Shown one piece after another: positions 27,062 through 36,360 of a stretch of 39,651 nt of DNA. Under the pieces are notes generated by a model. That model was not told the origin of the DNA. It did not search any database and saw nothing but the letters and a program-made list of their open reading frames with translations. Position 1 is the first letter of the stretch; the number at the start of each line of letters is the position of its first letter. Source of the DNA: Gammaproteobacteria bacterium (GTDB taxonomy: Bacteria > Pseudomonadota > Gammaproteobacteria > Steroidobacterales > UBA11654); assembly GCA_029941465.1 (NCBI GenBank), contig JAPYQN010000001.1, forward strand, positions 129,708 through 169,358, in the 5' to 3' direction. The translations under genes were made by a program, and so were the position numbers.

Positions 27062-27066
27062 AGTAT

Positions 27067-27663
27067 TTATAGGTCAGTAAAGTTCCTTAAAATAATAGAT
27101 CCCTGTTCACCTGATTTTTCTGGGTGGAACTGTGTACCAATAAAATTATCTTTTTGTATTATTGCAGAGAATTTTTCTGAGTAAGTGGTTGATGCTATGG
27201 TTTCACTGCATAAAGGGACATAGTAACTATGCACAAAGTAGAAATGTGTCTCGTTATTAATACCGGTGGTTAGATTAGATGGAGACTCTAACTCAATTGT
27301 ATTCCAACCCATATGAGGAACAGGATAATCCTCTTCGATTTTAAACAATTTGCAGCCATCATTAAAAATGCCAAGACAACTAGTATCGTTTTCTTCGGAG
27401 TATTCCATAAAAATCTGCATTCCAAGACAAATACCTAATGTTGGTTGCGAGAGATCAATCACTGTTTCAATAATTTCTTGTTGAGATAGTTTATTCATGG
27501 CATTTTTTGCCGCACCAACGCCTGGCAAAATAACATGTGAAGAATTCCTTATTTGACTAACCTCATTGGTAACGATGAAGTTTATATTAATGCGATCCAA
27601 TGCAAATTTTAATGATGCAAGATTAGATCCAATACAATTAATGATAGCAACTTGTTTTTTCAT
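27067..27663 (-). CDS. hisH: Imidazole glycerol phosphate synthase glutaminase subunit
   Basis: The 198-aa class I glutamine amidotransferase has nucleophile Cys in PTLGICLGMQIFME, the His-x-Glu pair in GTQFHPEKSG, and the oxyanion-strand region VILPGVGAA. It supplies ammonia to HisF through the barrel. It lies 2 nt after hisB and 5 nt before hisA. Complete and of normal length. Confidence 0.96.
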   Translation of the reverse strand: MKKQVAIINCIGSNLASLKFALDRININFIVTNEVSQIRNSSHVILPGVGAAKNAMNKLSQQEIIETVIDLSQPTLGICLGMQIFMEYSEENDTSCLGIFNDGCKLFKIEEDYPVPHMGWNTIELESPSNLTTGINNETHFYFVHSYYVPLCSETIASTTYSEKFSAIIQKDNFIGTQFHPEKSGEQGSIILRNFTDL

Positions 27664-27665
27664 TG

Positions 27666-28745
27666 TTATAACAAACCCTTTGTGGTGGGTAAATCTCCAC
27701 TGTCAGTTTGCTTGATAGCTTGTGATAAGGCTCTTCCAACAGATTTAAAGCAAGCTTCAGCTTTGTGATGATCGTCCTCACCAGTTATTGATATATGAAT
27801 ATTAGCTTTCATACTCTGACTAAGAGTATAGAAAAAATGAGTAATAAGTTCAGTTGGCAGATCACCAATCTTTTCTCTATTGAATTCACCTTCAAACTTA
27901 AAGTAAGGTCTTCCTGATAAATCTATAGCCACCATAGCAAGAGCATCATCCATTGGGAGTGTGAATCCATATCGACCAATCCCAACTTTATTACTGAGTG
28001 CCTTATATAAGGCATCACCTATAGTAATTGAAACATCCTCAATTGTATGGTGTTCATCAATATGTAAATCGCCCTTGCATTCAACCTCCATGGATATATT
28101 GGAATGTTTAGCCAGTTGTTCAAGCATATGATCAAAAAATCCAATTCCTGTATTAATCTTAATTGGTGTCGAAGCAGATAAGTTGACACGTGTAAGAATT
28201 TCAGTTTCATTTGACTTTCTTAAAACCTCTGCCTGTCGGTCAACGTTAAGAATTGTATTCACTATCTTGTCCCATGCGTCATCTTTATAAGGATCTATCC
28301 TGATTCCTTGAATTTTCATCTTTTCAGCAAGCAACATATCTGCCTCTCGATCACCAATAACATATGATCTAGCTGTATCAATATTTTCATGGGTCAGGAA
28401 CTTAGTAAGAAGACCCGTTTTAGGTTTTCTGCAGTCGCACTGATCCTCAGCTAAATGAGGACAAATCAGAATTTCTCGAAAGTCTATTTCTTGAGTTGAG
28501 AATAAATCAAGAATGAATGATTGGCATTTATCAAATGCTTCTTGAGGAAACGAATCAGTGCCAAGACCATCTTGATTAGATACTATGACTAATTGGTAGC
28601 CATAATTATTGAGTTTCTTTAATGAAGATATCACTTTAGGAACTAACCTAATTTTAGATAAATCATCAACCTGATAATCTTCTGGCTCATAAATAATTGT
28701 TCCATCACGGTCTAAAAAGATAACTTTTAATGCCTGATCACTCAT
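27666..28745 (-). CDS. hisB: Bifunctional histidinol-phosphatase / imidazoleglycerol-phosphate dehydratase
   Basis: The 359-aa fusion matches the length of E. coli HisB. Residues 1-165 are a HAD phosphatase with nucleophile motif FLDRDGTIIYEPEDY, VSNQDGLGT, and a zinc loop CPHLAEDQCDCRKPKTG. Residues about 170-359 are IGP dehydratase with duplicated metal motifs HHTIEDVSITIGDAL and EDDHHKAEACFKSVGRAL. It catalyses steps 6 and 8 of histidine synthesis. The start overlaps the hisC end by 8 nt. Confidence 0.97.
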   Translation of the reverse strand: MSDQALKVIFLDRDGTIIYEPEDYQVDDLSKIRLVPKVISSLKKLNNYGYQLVIVSNQDGLGTDSFPQEAFDKCQSFILDLFSTQEIDFREILICPHLAEDQCDCRKPKTGLLTKFLTHENIDTARSYVIGDREADMLLAEKMKIQGIRIDPYKDDAWDKIVNTILNVDRQAEVLRKSNETEILTRVNLSASTPIKINTGIGFFDHMLEQLAKHSNISMEVECKGDLHIDEHHTIEDVSITIGDALYKALSNKVGIGRYGFTLPMDDALAMVAIDLSGRPYFKFEGEFNREKIGDLPTELITHFFYTLSQSMKANIHISITGEDDHHKAEACFKSVGRALSQAIKQTDSGDLPTTKGLL

Positions 28746-29796
28746 TTTTCAGTCCATTGATTAATTGTTGATTTTGATGCTGGTCACCAACTGTAATCCG
28801 AACACAATTCTCTAAAGTAGGGTGATAACTCATATCTCTAAGAAGAAAACCTGATTCTCTAGCTATATTACAAAATTTCACTGCATCACTGACTCTAACT
28901 AACAAAAAATTAGTTTCAGAAGGAAATACCTTGCTGACATAATCCAATCTTAATAAGTTGTCCTTAAGTATTTGTCTTTCTTGAATAGTTTTTTCTATAT
29001 TTTCTTGTGATCGCTTAATGCCTAGATTTGTTAAAGCATCTAAGACAGATTTTTCAGCTGGCTTTGAAAAAGAATAGGGCGGCATCACACGCATAATAAA
29101 TTGACATATCTCTGGCTTAGCAATTAACATGCCACATCTTGATCCTGCTAAACCAAAAGCTTTAGAGAGTGTCCTAAGCACCACTACGTTATCAAAGTCT
29201 TGAAGAATATCTTGGTAAATATTTAAATCACTAAATTCTGCATAAGCACCATCTAAAACCACCAAACCTGAATCAGAAACTTCTTGGCATACGGAGTAGA
29301 TTGCTTCCTTTTCAAATGGATGCCCGGTTGGATTAGACGGAGAACAAATAAAAGTTAGTTTTGATTTATTTGAAACAGTCTTTTGAAGTAATTCAATATC
29401 AATAGCATATTGATGGTCACTCATTAAATGAACTGGAGTTACCTTAATACCTTGGATTGCAGCATAAAACTGATACATTTCAAAAGTTGGAGGAAAGATA
29501 ATGATCTCATCTACACCAGGAGAACAGAATGTACGGATCAAAAGATCTATGGCTTCAGTGCTTCCACGAGTAACCACACAGCAATCTTCATTGATATTTA
29601 AGTAATCGGCAATTCTTTTTCTGATTTCATCAGGTCTCGCGTCTGGGTATAGATTTAATGTATTCGATGCAGCAAAATCTGTAACCGTATAAGGACTCTC
29701 ATTTGCATTCAATCTAATTTTATTTTTAACTTTTTTCGCAGGCACGTAAGGTTTTAGAGCTAAGACCTCGGATCTGACTAAATTTTTAATTTTCAT
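28738..29796 (-). CDS. hisC: Histidinol-phosphate aminotransferase
   Basis: The 352-aa fold-type I PLP aminotransferase carries NANESPY near the N-terminus, CSPSNPTGHPF, LDGAYAEF, and the PLP-lysine motif RTLSKAFGLAGSRCG. It transaminates imidazole-acetol phosphate with glutamate. ATGA overlap with hisD upstream and an 8-nt overlap with hisB downstream place it firmly within the operon. Confidence 0.96.
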   Translation of the reverse strand: MKIKNLVRSEVLALKPYVPAKKVKNKIRLNANESPYTVTDFAASNTLNLYPDARPDEIRKRIADYLNINEDCCVVTRGSTEAIDLLIRTFCSPGVDEIIIFPPTFEMYQFYAAIQGIKVTPVHLMSDHQYAIDIELLQKTVSNKSKLTFICSPSNPTGHPFEKEAIYSVCQEVSDSGLVVLDGAYAEFSDLNIYQDILQDFDNVVVLRTLSKAFGLAGSRCGMLIAKPEICQFIMRVMPPYSFSKPAEKSVLDALTNLGIKRSQENIEKTIQERQILKDNLLRLDYVSKVFPSETNFLLVRVSDAVKFCNIARESGFLLRDMSYHPTLENCVRITVGDQHQNQQLINGLKNE

Positions 29797-31094
29797 TTAT
29801 CCATCCTCACTTCGACTGCTCTTGCATGTGCTTCTAAGCCTTCGGCTCTAGCTAAATTAATGATGTCATTTGACATTAATCGTAAACCTTCTTCTGAGAG
29901 TTTCTGCACAGAGATTGCTTTTCTGAAACTATCTACAGAAAGTCCACTATATGAGTTTGCAAAACCTGAAGTTGGAAGCACATGATTAGTGCCACTGCAA
30001 TAATCGCCAGCCGACTCTGGACTCCATTCTCCTAAAAAGATAGATCCTGCAGATTCTATAACATCTAACCATCTCTCTGCAGATTTCATAGAAACGATTA
30101 AATGTTCTGGCGAATAGTTATTAGAAATATTGAAGGCACATTTAATATCTTTCACATAAATAAACTTTGAATTTTTTAATGATTTCTCTGCAGTTTCTCT
30201 TGTGGAAATAAACTCTAAGGCGTTGTTAATTTCAATTCTGACCTTATCAAGAAATCCTTTATCATCACTTAGTAAAATAACTTGTGAATCAATTCCATGT
30301 TCTGCCTGTGACAATAGGTCAAACGCTACGAATATCGGATCTGTATAACCATCACTAATGATCAAAACCTCTGTTGGTCCAGCTGGCATATCAATTGCAA
30401 CGGGTATATTCAAAGTTGATATCAGCTGTTTAGCAGTGGTAACCCAACTATTCCCAGGCCCAAAGATTTTATCTACTTTAGGTATAGTTTCAGTCCCGTA
30501 AGCCATTGCAGCAATTGATTGAGCTCCACCAACTTTATAAATTTTATCAATGCCACATAAAGCTGCAGCCGTGACAATAACATCATTAACCAAACCCTCT
30601 TCATTAGGAGGTGAAACAACAATCCTTTCTTTATTCCCTGCCAGTATTGATGGCACACCGAGCATGGTGACAGTAGAAGGAAGTGGGTTATTGCCTGCTG
30701 GTATATACAATCCAACTGAGTCAATGGGTCGGTAAATTGTTTGACATTGAACACCTGGATTAATATCAATGGGATCTTTTTCTAAACCCATTGTGTATTC
30801 ATGAAATTTTTTTATGTTTAATATTGCATTATTTATTGAATCTTTTAATACATCTGAGGTTCTATTTACCGCTTTATTAATTTCATCATCAGTCATCATG
30901 AAGTTATCAATTTCAATATTGTCATATAGCAATGTATATTGTCGAAGTGCATCATCGCCATTACTTTTGATGTTTTGAAAGATTTCTATGACAGTGTTTT
31001 TTTGATCATCTAAATTACAAATAACAGGTCTTTTTAAAGTTGATTCCTGTTCATCAGGCGATAATGTATCCCAATTTATTATGCTCATGCACAT
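29793..31094 (-). CDS. hisD: Histidinol dehydrogenase
   Basis: The 433-aa protein catalyses the last two NAD-dependent oxidations to histidine. Typical motifs are GLYIPAGNNPLPSTVTMLGVPSILAG, KIFGPGNSWVTTAKQ, MPAGPTEVLIISD, LSQAEHG (Zn region) and SAGDYCSGTNHVLPTSG. The start at 31094 gives MCMSIINWD; a start two codons later (31088) would also fit and neither has a clear Shine-Dalgarno. It lies 5 nt after hisG. Confidence 0.96.
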   Translation of the reverse strand: MCMSIINWDTLSPDEQESTLKRPVICNLDDQKNTVIEIFQNIKSNGDDALRQYTLLYDNIEIDNFMMTDDEINKAVNRTSDVLKDSINNAILNIKKFHEYTMGLEKDPIDINPGVQCQTIYRPIDSVGLYIPAGNNPLPSTVTMLGVPSILAGNKERIVVSPPNEEGLVNDVIVTAAALCGIDKIYKVGGAQSIAAMAYGTETIPKVDKIFGPGNSWVTTAKQLISTLNIPVAIDMPAGPTEVLIISDGYTDPIFVAFDLLSQAEHGIDSQVILLSDDKGFLDKVRIEINNALEFISTRETAEKSLKNSKFIYVKDIKCAFNISNNYSPEHLIVSMKSAERWLDVIESAGSIFLGEWSPESAGDYCSGTNHVLPTSGFANSYSGLSVDSFRKAISVQKLSEEGLRLMSNDIINLARAEGLEAHARAVEVRMDK

Positions 31095-31099
31095 CTATT

Positions 31100-31996
31100 T
31101 CACATCAACATTTTTTCAAGTGGAACGACTAAAATTGAAGATGCTCCAATTTTTTTTAACCCTTCTAAGGTTTCCCAAAACACTGTTTCTTTACAAACAA
31201 CATGAACAGCAACGGTGGTATTAGTGCCCTCAAGTGGCAATACTGTAGGTGCTTCAGTTCCAGGCAATAGCTCAGTTATCTTTTGAAGGGAATCCTTAGG
31301 TGCATGCATCATAATATACTTGCTCTCACTGACTTGTATAACGCCATTAATTCTTTCAATTAGTTTTTTAATCCAAGCTTCTTTAGAATCGCTTAAAACC
31401 TGAGTTGAGCGTAGAACAGTGGCCACGCTATCTAAAACTACCTCACCTTGAATTAGATTATGAACCTTTAAAGTATTTCCAGTAGAAACTAAGTCACAAA
31501 TTGCCTCTGCCTTTCCTAAGCTTGGTGCCAGTTCAACTGCCCCAGAAAATTGAGTAACATAAACATTCAATCCTTTTTCTTTTAGAAATTTTTTAACAAT
31601 ATTTGGATAACTTGTTGCAATTGTTTTACCTTCAAGATCATAAATAGATCGATAGGAACTGGATTCAGGGTAAGCAAAAGTCAAGCGGCATTGACCAAAA
31701 TTCAAGTTTTCTTCAAAACTAAATAAGCAACCCTGTTTACTATTATCCATGGCTATTTTTTTTTCTAGGGCAACATTCTTTCCAACGATCCCCAAGCTAC
31801 ATAAATTCTCTTGAATTAAATCAGGAATATCATCGTCTCTTACAAACATAAGATCAATCGGCATATTTTCTCCATAACCAATCAATTGATTCTTGGCTTG
31901 ACTAAAAATTAACCCACATTTCTGAAGTAGTGTAGTGCTATGTTCAGTCAGTCTCCCAGATTTTTGTATCGCTATTTTTATCCTTGTCTCTGACAT
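31100..31996 (-). CDS. hisG: ATP phosphoribosyltransferase, long form
   Basis: The 298-aa protein is the HisG-L type, with two periplasmic-binding-protein-like catalytic domains (KIAIQKSGRLTEHS, TSYPNIVKKFLKEKG, EAICDLVSTGNTLKVHNL) and a C-terminal ACT-like domain for histidine feedback (about 225-298). It therefore does not need HisZ. It commits ATP and PRPP to histidine. The start shares one base with the stop of the upstream yerC-like gene. Confidence 0.96.
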   Translation of the reverse strand: MSETRIKIAIQKSGRLTEHSTTLLQKCGLIFSQAKNQLIGYGENMPIDLMFVRDDDIPDLIQENLCSLGIVGKNVALEKKIAMDNSKQGCLFSFEENLNFGQCRLTFAYPESSSYRSIYDLEGKTIATSYPNIVKKFLKEKGLNVYVTQFSGAVELAPSLGKAEAICDLVSTGNTLKVHNLIQGEVVLDSVATVLRSTQVLSDSKEAWIKKLIERINGVIQVSESKYIMMHAPKDSLQKITELLPGTEAPTVLPLEGTNTTVAVHVVCKETVFWETLEGLKKIGASSILVVPLEKMLM

Positions 31997-32298
31997 TATT
32001 TAATCCTTTTTAATGCAAGCGCATAACCGTCTGAACCGTCATATAAGAATCTAGCAACACGACCAATAGTTGTGACACTAACGCCAGTCATAGAGTTGAT
32101 TTCTCTATAGGTATAACCTTGATTAAGAAATTCAGCTACTAGCCATCTGTCTTTGATTGATTGAAGTTCAGCAGGTGTAAAAATATCACCAAAAAATGCA
32201 CGATGTTCATCAAGATTTCTCAATGACATAATCGCTTTATATAGCCTTTCTTCAGCTGCTGTCTCTTCTTTATTCGTTAAAACTCTATCTAATTTCAT
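31996..32298 (-). CDS. TrpR-like YerC/YecD-family regulator heading the his operon
   Basis: The 100-aa protein has a TrpR-type helical fold: LYKAIMSLRNLDEHRAFFGDIFTPAELQSIKDRWLVAEFLNQG, then a helix-turn-helix (TYREINSMTGVSVTTIGRVARFL). Members of this family are often encoded with histidine genes and are thought to repress them with an amino-acid corepressor. That role here is inferred from position. It overlaps hisG by one base. A perfect inverted repeat lies at its own promoter and could be the autoregulatory operator. Confidence 0.88.
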   Translation of the reverse strand: MKLDRVLTNKEETAAEERLYKAIMSLRNLDEHRAFFGDIFTPAELQSIKDRWLVAEFLNQGYTYREINSMTGVSVTTIGRVARFLYDGSDGYALALKRIK

Positions 32299-32312
32299 AA
32301 TTTATATAGTAT

Positions 32313-32361
32313 TGTATTAATGTGTTAATACATTATATATTAATTATTATCGATAATTCAA
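32313..32361 (-). promoter_or_regulatory. Promoter and candidate operator of the yerC-his operon
   Basis: On the minus strand TTGAAT (32361-32356) and a perfect TATAAT (32337-32332) are separated by 18 bp. Immediately at and after the -10 box lies a perfect inverted repeat TGTATTAA-TGTG-TTAATACA (32313-32332), ideally placed to block RNA polymerase. A second perfect palindrome, ATTATCGATAAT (32346-32357), overlaps the -35/spacer. The dimeric TrpR-like product of the first gene is the natural candidate ligand. Confidence 0.7.
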
Positions 32362-32383
32362 CAAGTAATAGAAGAGGGTGTGT

Positions 32384-33442
32384 TTATGAAGAAATTTTAG
32401 ATGCTATAGCGTTGCCCATAGCTACGGTGCTAACAAAATTTTCTTTGGATAAATCTACGGTAAAAATTCCATCGTCAAGGACTGATTCAACTGCATTATC
32501 TATTGCTGAGGCCTCTTCTTTTAGACCTAATGAATGACGTAATAACATAGATGCTGACAGTATGATTCCACATGGATTAGCTAGTTCCTTACCTTGTATA
32601 TCTGGTGCAGAGCCATGGATAGGCTCATAAACCCCAAAGTTATCATCACTCATAGATGCAGACGGTATCATGCCTATAGAGCCAGTTAACAAAGACGCTT
32701 CATCAGTAAGGATATCTCCAAACAAGTTATCAGCTAAAACCACATCAAAATCCTCTGGCCTTGTTAATAAATGCATAGTAGCTGCATCTGCTAACATGTG
32801 TTCAAGTTCAATGTTCTTATAGTTAGTTTCAAGATAGTCAGTTGTAACACTTCTCCATAATTGGGAAGTTGCCATTACATTAGCCTTATCAACTGAGGTA
32901 ATTTTCCCTCTTCGCTGTTGTGCAAGATTAGCTGCAACCTTGGTAATACGCTGGATCTCAGAGGTTGAATATTCACAAACATCTTTTGCATAATCATCCA
33001 GTCTTACTTTATCTCCAAAATAAATACCGCCAATCAATTCCCGAACAAACATAATATCAATGTCATCTAAGTAGTCGTTTTTTATTGGAGAACAATTAAT
33101 TAATTGAGGGTAAGTCCTGATGTGTCTTAGATTAGCATAAACACCTAAGTCAGATCTCATATCGAGGAGACCTTTTTCAGGTCTAGTTTTAGCTGTTGGA
33201 TCACTCCATTTAGGGCCTCCAACAGCCCCTAGAAGAACAGCATCAGCCTGCTTACATAGATCCTGTGTTTCTTGGGGGTAAGGTGAGCCTGTTTTATCAA
33301 TGGCGATTCCACCAAAAAGAGCATGATTTAGAGCAAAGCTATGGCCAAACTCTTTTTCAATGGCTTTTAGAATTTTAACAGCTTCATTGGTAACCTCAGG
33401 ACCAATTCCATCACCAGGTAATAACGTTATTTCACTTTTCAT
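32384..33442 (-). CDS. leuB: 3-isopropylmalate dehydrogenase
   Basis: The 352-aa decarboxylating dehydrogenase has LPGDGIGPEVTNEAVKIL at the N-terminus, VRELIGGIYFG, and DEASLLTGSIGMIPSAS followed by YEPIHGSAPDIQGK, the NAD- and metal-binding signatures of LeuB. It forms 2-ketoisocaproate, the leucine precursor. It overlaps leuD by 4 nt and is the last gene of the ilv-leu operon. No clear terminator separates it from the his promoter 85 bp on. Confidence 0.97.
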   Translation of the reverse strand: MKSEITLLPGDGIGPEVTNEAVKILKAIEKEFGHSFALNHALFGGIAIDKTGSPYPQETQDLCKQADAVLLGAVGGPKWSDPTAKTRPEKGLLDMRSDLGVYANLRHIRTYPQLINCSPIKNDYLDDIDIMFVRELIGGIYFGDKVRLDDYAKDVCEYSTSEIQRITKVAANLAQQRRGKITSVDKANVMATSQLWRSVTTDYLETNYKNIELEHMLADAATMHLLTRPEDFDVVLADNLFGDILTDEASLLTGSIGMIPSASMSDDNFGVYEPIHGSAPDIQGKELANPCGIILSASMLLRHSLGLKEEASAIDNAVESVLDDGIFTVDLSKENFVSTVAMGNAIASKISS

Positions 33443-34011
33443 TGTGCATTTTCATATTTAGTAATTTCTAGTTCTTGACTTATTATGTATCCAAGTTGAT
33501 CAATGCCATTTATTAAACAATATCTAGAAAATGATTCCATAGGGAAACTACATGATTTGCCTGTTTCTGTTTCTAATTTAAGACTTTCTAGATCAACTGC
33601 TACTTCGATACCTTCATTGTCTAATAGCGTTTTATGCATATCTTCGGAGACAGTAATTGGAATTAAACCATTCTTTAATGAATTATTTTTAAAGATATCT
33701 GCAAATGAGGTGCTGATAATTGCTTTAAACCCAAAGTCTACTAGAGCCCAGGGAGCATGTTCTCTTGATGATCCGCATCCAAAATTATTCCCTGCAACAA
33801 GAATAGAAGATTTTTTAGCCTCAGGCTTATTGAGAAAAAAGTCCTCTATGGGGTTTCCAAATTTATCAAACCTCCAATCATAAAACAAACAATCACCAAT
33901 CCCTTCTTTTGAAGGGAGAGTAAGAAACCGTGCTGGAACTATTTGGTCTGTATCAATGTCTTCATTGGCTAAATTGATTGTTGACGAACTAAATTTTAAG
34001 ATTTTCTCCAT
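33439..34011 (-). CDS. leuD: 3-isopropylmalate dehydratase small subunit
   Basis: The 190-aa swivelling domain of isopropylmalate isomerase has the signatures NLANEDIDTDQIVPARFL and NFGCGSSREHAPWALVDFGFKAIISTSFADIFKNN. It forms the heterodimer with LeuC, encoded 3 nt upstream, and overlaps leuB. Complete and of normal length for the LeuD type found with LeuC. Confidence 0.96.
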   Translation of the reverse strand: MEKILKFSSSTINLANEDIDTDQIVPARFLTLPSKEGIGDCLFYDWRFDKFGNPIEDFFLNKPEAKKSSILVAGNNFGCGSSREHAPWALVDFGFKAIISTSFADIFKNNSLKNGLIPITVSEDMHKTLLDNEGIEVAVDLESLKLETETGKSCSFPMESFSRYCLINGIDQLGYIISQELEITKYENAQ

Positions 34012-34014
34012 AGA

Positions 34015-35430
34015 TTATTGATCCTCATATATTCTTGGGTCCTGAACAAAACCCGATATAGCTGATGCAGCGGCTGTTTTTGGGCTAGCCAATATAGTTC
34101 TTGAGCCTTTTCCTTGTCGACCTTCAAAATTTCTATTGCTGGTACTTATAGCTAATTGACCTTCACCAACTGTGTCTCCATTCATTCCTAAACACATTGA
34201 ACAACCAGATTCTCTCCATTCTGCACCTGCTTTTTTAAAAATTTGATCAAGGGCTAAGTTTTCAGCTTCAGCTTTAACAGCTTGTGAACCTGGAACAACC
34301 AAAGTTCTGACATTACTAGCAACTTTCCTATCCTTTAATATATCAGCAGCATCTTGTAAATCTGACAATCGTGAATTTGTACAACTACCAATGAAAACCA
34401 CATCTATTGGTTTTTCTAGAAGCGGCTTACCTGATTCAACTTTCATGTAATTCAGTGCCTGTTTAAAACTTTGATTACCATTATGGTGAGGTACTTCTGC
34501 ATCTATAGACATAACCATTCCGGGATTAGTCCCAAAGGTTACCATGGGTTTTAATGCATCAATATCAATGTCAACTTCTTTATCAAAAACAGCTCCTACA
34601 TCTGTCACTAAGTTTGACCATTTGTTAACAGCTTGTACCCAGTGATCCCCTTTAGGTGACATGGGTTTATTTTCCAGATACTCAAATGTTGATTGATCAG
34701 GAGCAAACATTCCTGCACGTGCACCTCCTTCGATACTCATATTACAAATTGTCATTCGTTGTTCCAATGACAGAGAAGAGACCGTGTTGCCTCGATACTC
34801 AATAACATGTCCAGTGCCTCCATCTACTCCTATGTCTCCTATAATTTTAAGAATAATATCTTTAGCACAAACTCCACTATTAAGGGTGCCAGATAAATTA
34901 ACTGAGAGTGTTTTAGGTTTTCTTTGAAGAAGACATTGAGTTGCAAGAACATGTGCTACTTCTGTAGTTCCAATACCAAAAGCTAGAGCACCAAAAGCAC
35001 CGTGGGTGCTTGTATGACTATCACCACAAACCATTGTCCTCCCAGGTTGAGTTGCTCCTAATTCTGGCCCTATAACATGAACAATACCTCTTCGATCACT
35101 ATCGAAACCATACAATTCTATACCGAAATCATTGCAATTTTTGACCATGTTACGAATTTGTTCAGCAGGTCCTTTTTCTGAAACAATATCAAGATCTCTT
35201 AAACTAGTGACAGGCACAGTAGGAGTAGAATGATCCATCGTTGCCAAAACTTTTTTTGGGTTCCTAACTTTAAGGTTGTTTTCTCTTAAAAGAGTAAATG
35301 CTTGAGGTGTTGTTACCTCATGGATCAAATGCAGATCAATATAGATTAAAGCCGGGGTGTCAGGAGTCTCAGGAACGACAACATGTTGTTCCCATATTTT
35401 TTCAAAAAGGGTTTTAGGTCTCCTACTCAA
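34015..35430 (-). CDS. leuC: 3-isopropylmalate dehydratase large subunit
   Basis: The 471-aa aconitase-family protein has a [4Fe-4S] cluster ligated by Cys in VFIGSCTNSRLSDL and SGCSMCLGMN. Substrate motifs include VCGDSHTSTHGAFGALAFGIGTTEVAHVLATQ and NRNFEGRQGKGSRTILASP. It isomerises 2- to 3-isopropylmalate. The start overlaps ilvE by 8 nt, so it is in the same transcript. Confidence 0.97.
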   Translation of the reverse strand: MSRRPKTLFEKIWEQHVVVPETPDTPALIYIDLHLIHEVTTPQAFTLLRENNLKVRNPKKVLATMDHSTPTVPVTSLRDLDIVSEKGPAEQIRNMVKNCNDFGIELYGFDSDRRGIVHVIGPELGATQPGRTMVCGDSHTSTHGAFGALAFGIGTTEVAHVLATQCLLQRKPKTLSVNLSGTLNSGVCAKDIILKIIGDIGVDGGTGHVIEYRGNTVSSLSLEQRMTICNMSIEGGARAGMFAPDQSTFEYLENKPMSPKGDHWVQAVNKWSNLVTDVGAVFDKEVDIDIDALKPMVTFGTNPGMVMSIDAEVPHHNGNQSFKQALNYMKVESGKPLLEKPIDVVFIGSCTNSRLSDLQDAADILKDRKVASNVRTLVVPGSQAVKAEAENLALDQIFKKAGAEWRESGCSMCLGMNGDTVGEGQLAISTSNRNFEGRQGKGSRTILASPKTAAASAISGFVQDPRIYEDQ

Positions 35431-36352
35431 CGTTATCTAGCCAACCCCATTGATCAACAGTAGATCCATCAAATAATCCAAAAAAAGTTTTCTGAATCTT
35501 TTCAGTAATTGGGCCCCTTGTTCCAGTACCAATCTGAATTCTATCTACAGTTTTAATCGGAGTTATCTCAACAGCGGTACCAGTAAAAAATAATTCATCA
35601 GCAACATAAAGTTCTTCTCTTGTAATTTCTCTTTCTATAACAGTGTGCCCCAATGTTTCAGCAATTTTTATTACAGCATCTCTAGTGATTCCATCAAGGA
35701 TGGATGAACTGAGAGGAGGGGTATAGATTGTATTGTCCTTAACAATAAAAATATTTTCTCCAGCTCCTTCGCTAACCATTCCATTTGAATCTAAACAAAT
35801 TCCTTCGTCAAAACCATTTTGCTTGGCTTCAATAGCGACAAGTGTTGCAGATAAATAGTTGCCTGAAGCTTTTGCCATAACCGGTATAGTATTGGGTGCA
35901 ATTTTATTCCAAGAAGAAACACATACATCTACGCCACTCTCTAAACCTTCTTTTCCAAGATAGGCTCCCCATTCCCATGCTGCAACAACCACCTCTATAT
36001 CATCATCTAGAGACGCATGCAGACCAAGATCATGGAATCCTCTAAAAGCAATCGGTCGAATATATGCACCATTGTTTAATTCATTAGAAACAACAACAGT
36101 TCGACATGCATCCATTATTTGGTTTAAATCAAATGCCATATTCATTCTGTATATTTTTGCAGAATTAAATAATCGCTTAATATGATCTTCTAATCTAAAG
36201 ATCCTAGTACCGTTATTTGTAGAGTAGGCTCTGATCCCCTCAAATACTGCTGCACCGTAATGCAATGCATAACTTAAAACATGGATTTGAGCTTCCTCCC
36301 AAGGAACAAGCTTGTTATTAAACCAGATGTGTTTGGTTGGTTTTAGCGGCAT
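35423..36352 (-). CDS. ilvE: Branched-chain amino acid aminotransferase
   Basis: The 309-aa fold-type IV PLP enzyme has HYGAAVFEGIRAYS, the lysine-bearing strand IPVMAKASGNYLSATLVAIEAKQ, EGAGENIFIV, and FFTGTAVEITPIKTVD. It performs the final transamination to Leu, Ile and Val. It lies 8 nt after leuA and overlaps leuC. Placing ilvE between leuA and leuC means one transcript covers the complete leucine branch. Confidence 0.96.
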   Translation of the reverse strand: MPLKPTKHIWFNNKLVPWEEAQIHVLSYALHYGAAVFEGIRAYSTNNGTRIFRLEDHIKRLFNSAKIYRMNMAFDLNQIMDACRTVVVSNELNNGAYIRPIAFRGFHDLGLHASLDDDIEVVVAAWEWGAYLGKEGLESGVDVCVSSWNKIAPNTIPVMAKASGNYLSATLVAIEAKQNGFDEGICLDSNGMVSEGAGENIFIVKDNTIYTPPLSSSILDGITRDAVIKIAETLGHTVIEREITREELYVADELFFTGTAVEITPIKTVDRIQIGTGTRGPITEKIQKTFFGLFDGSTVDQWGWLDNVE

Positions 36353-36360
36353 ATCTTCCT

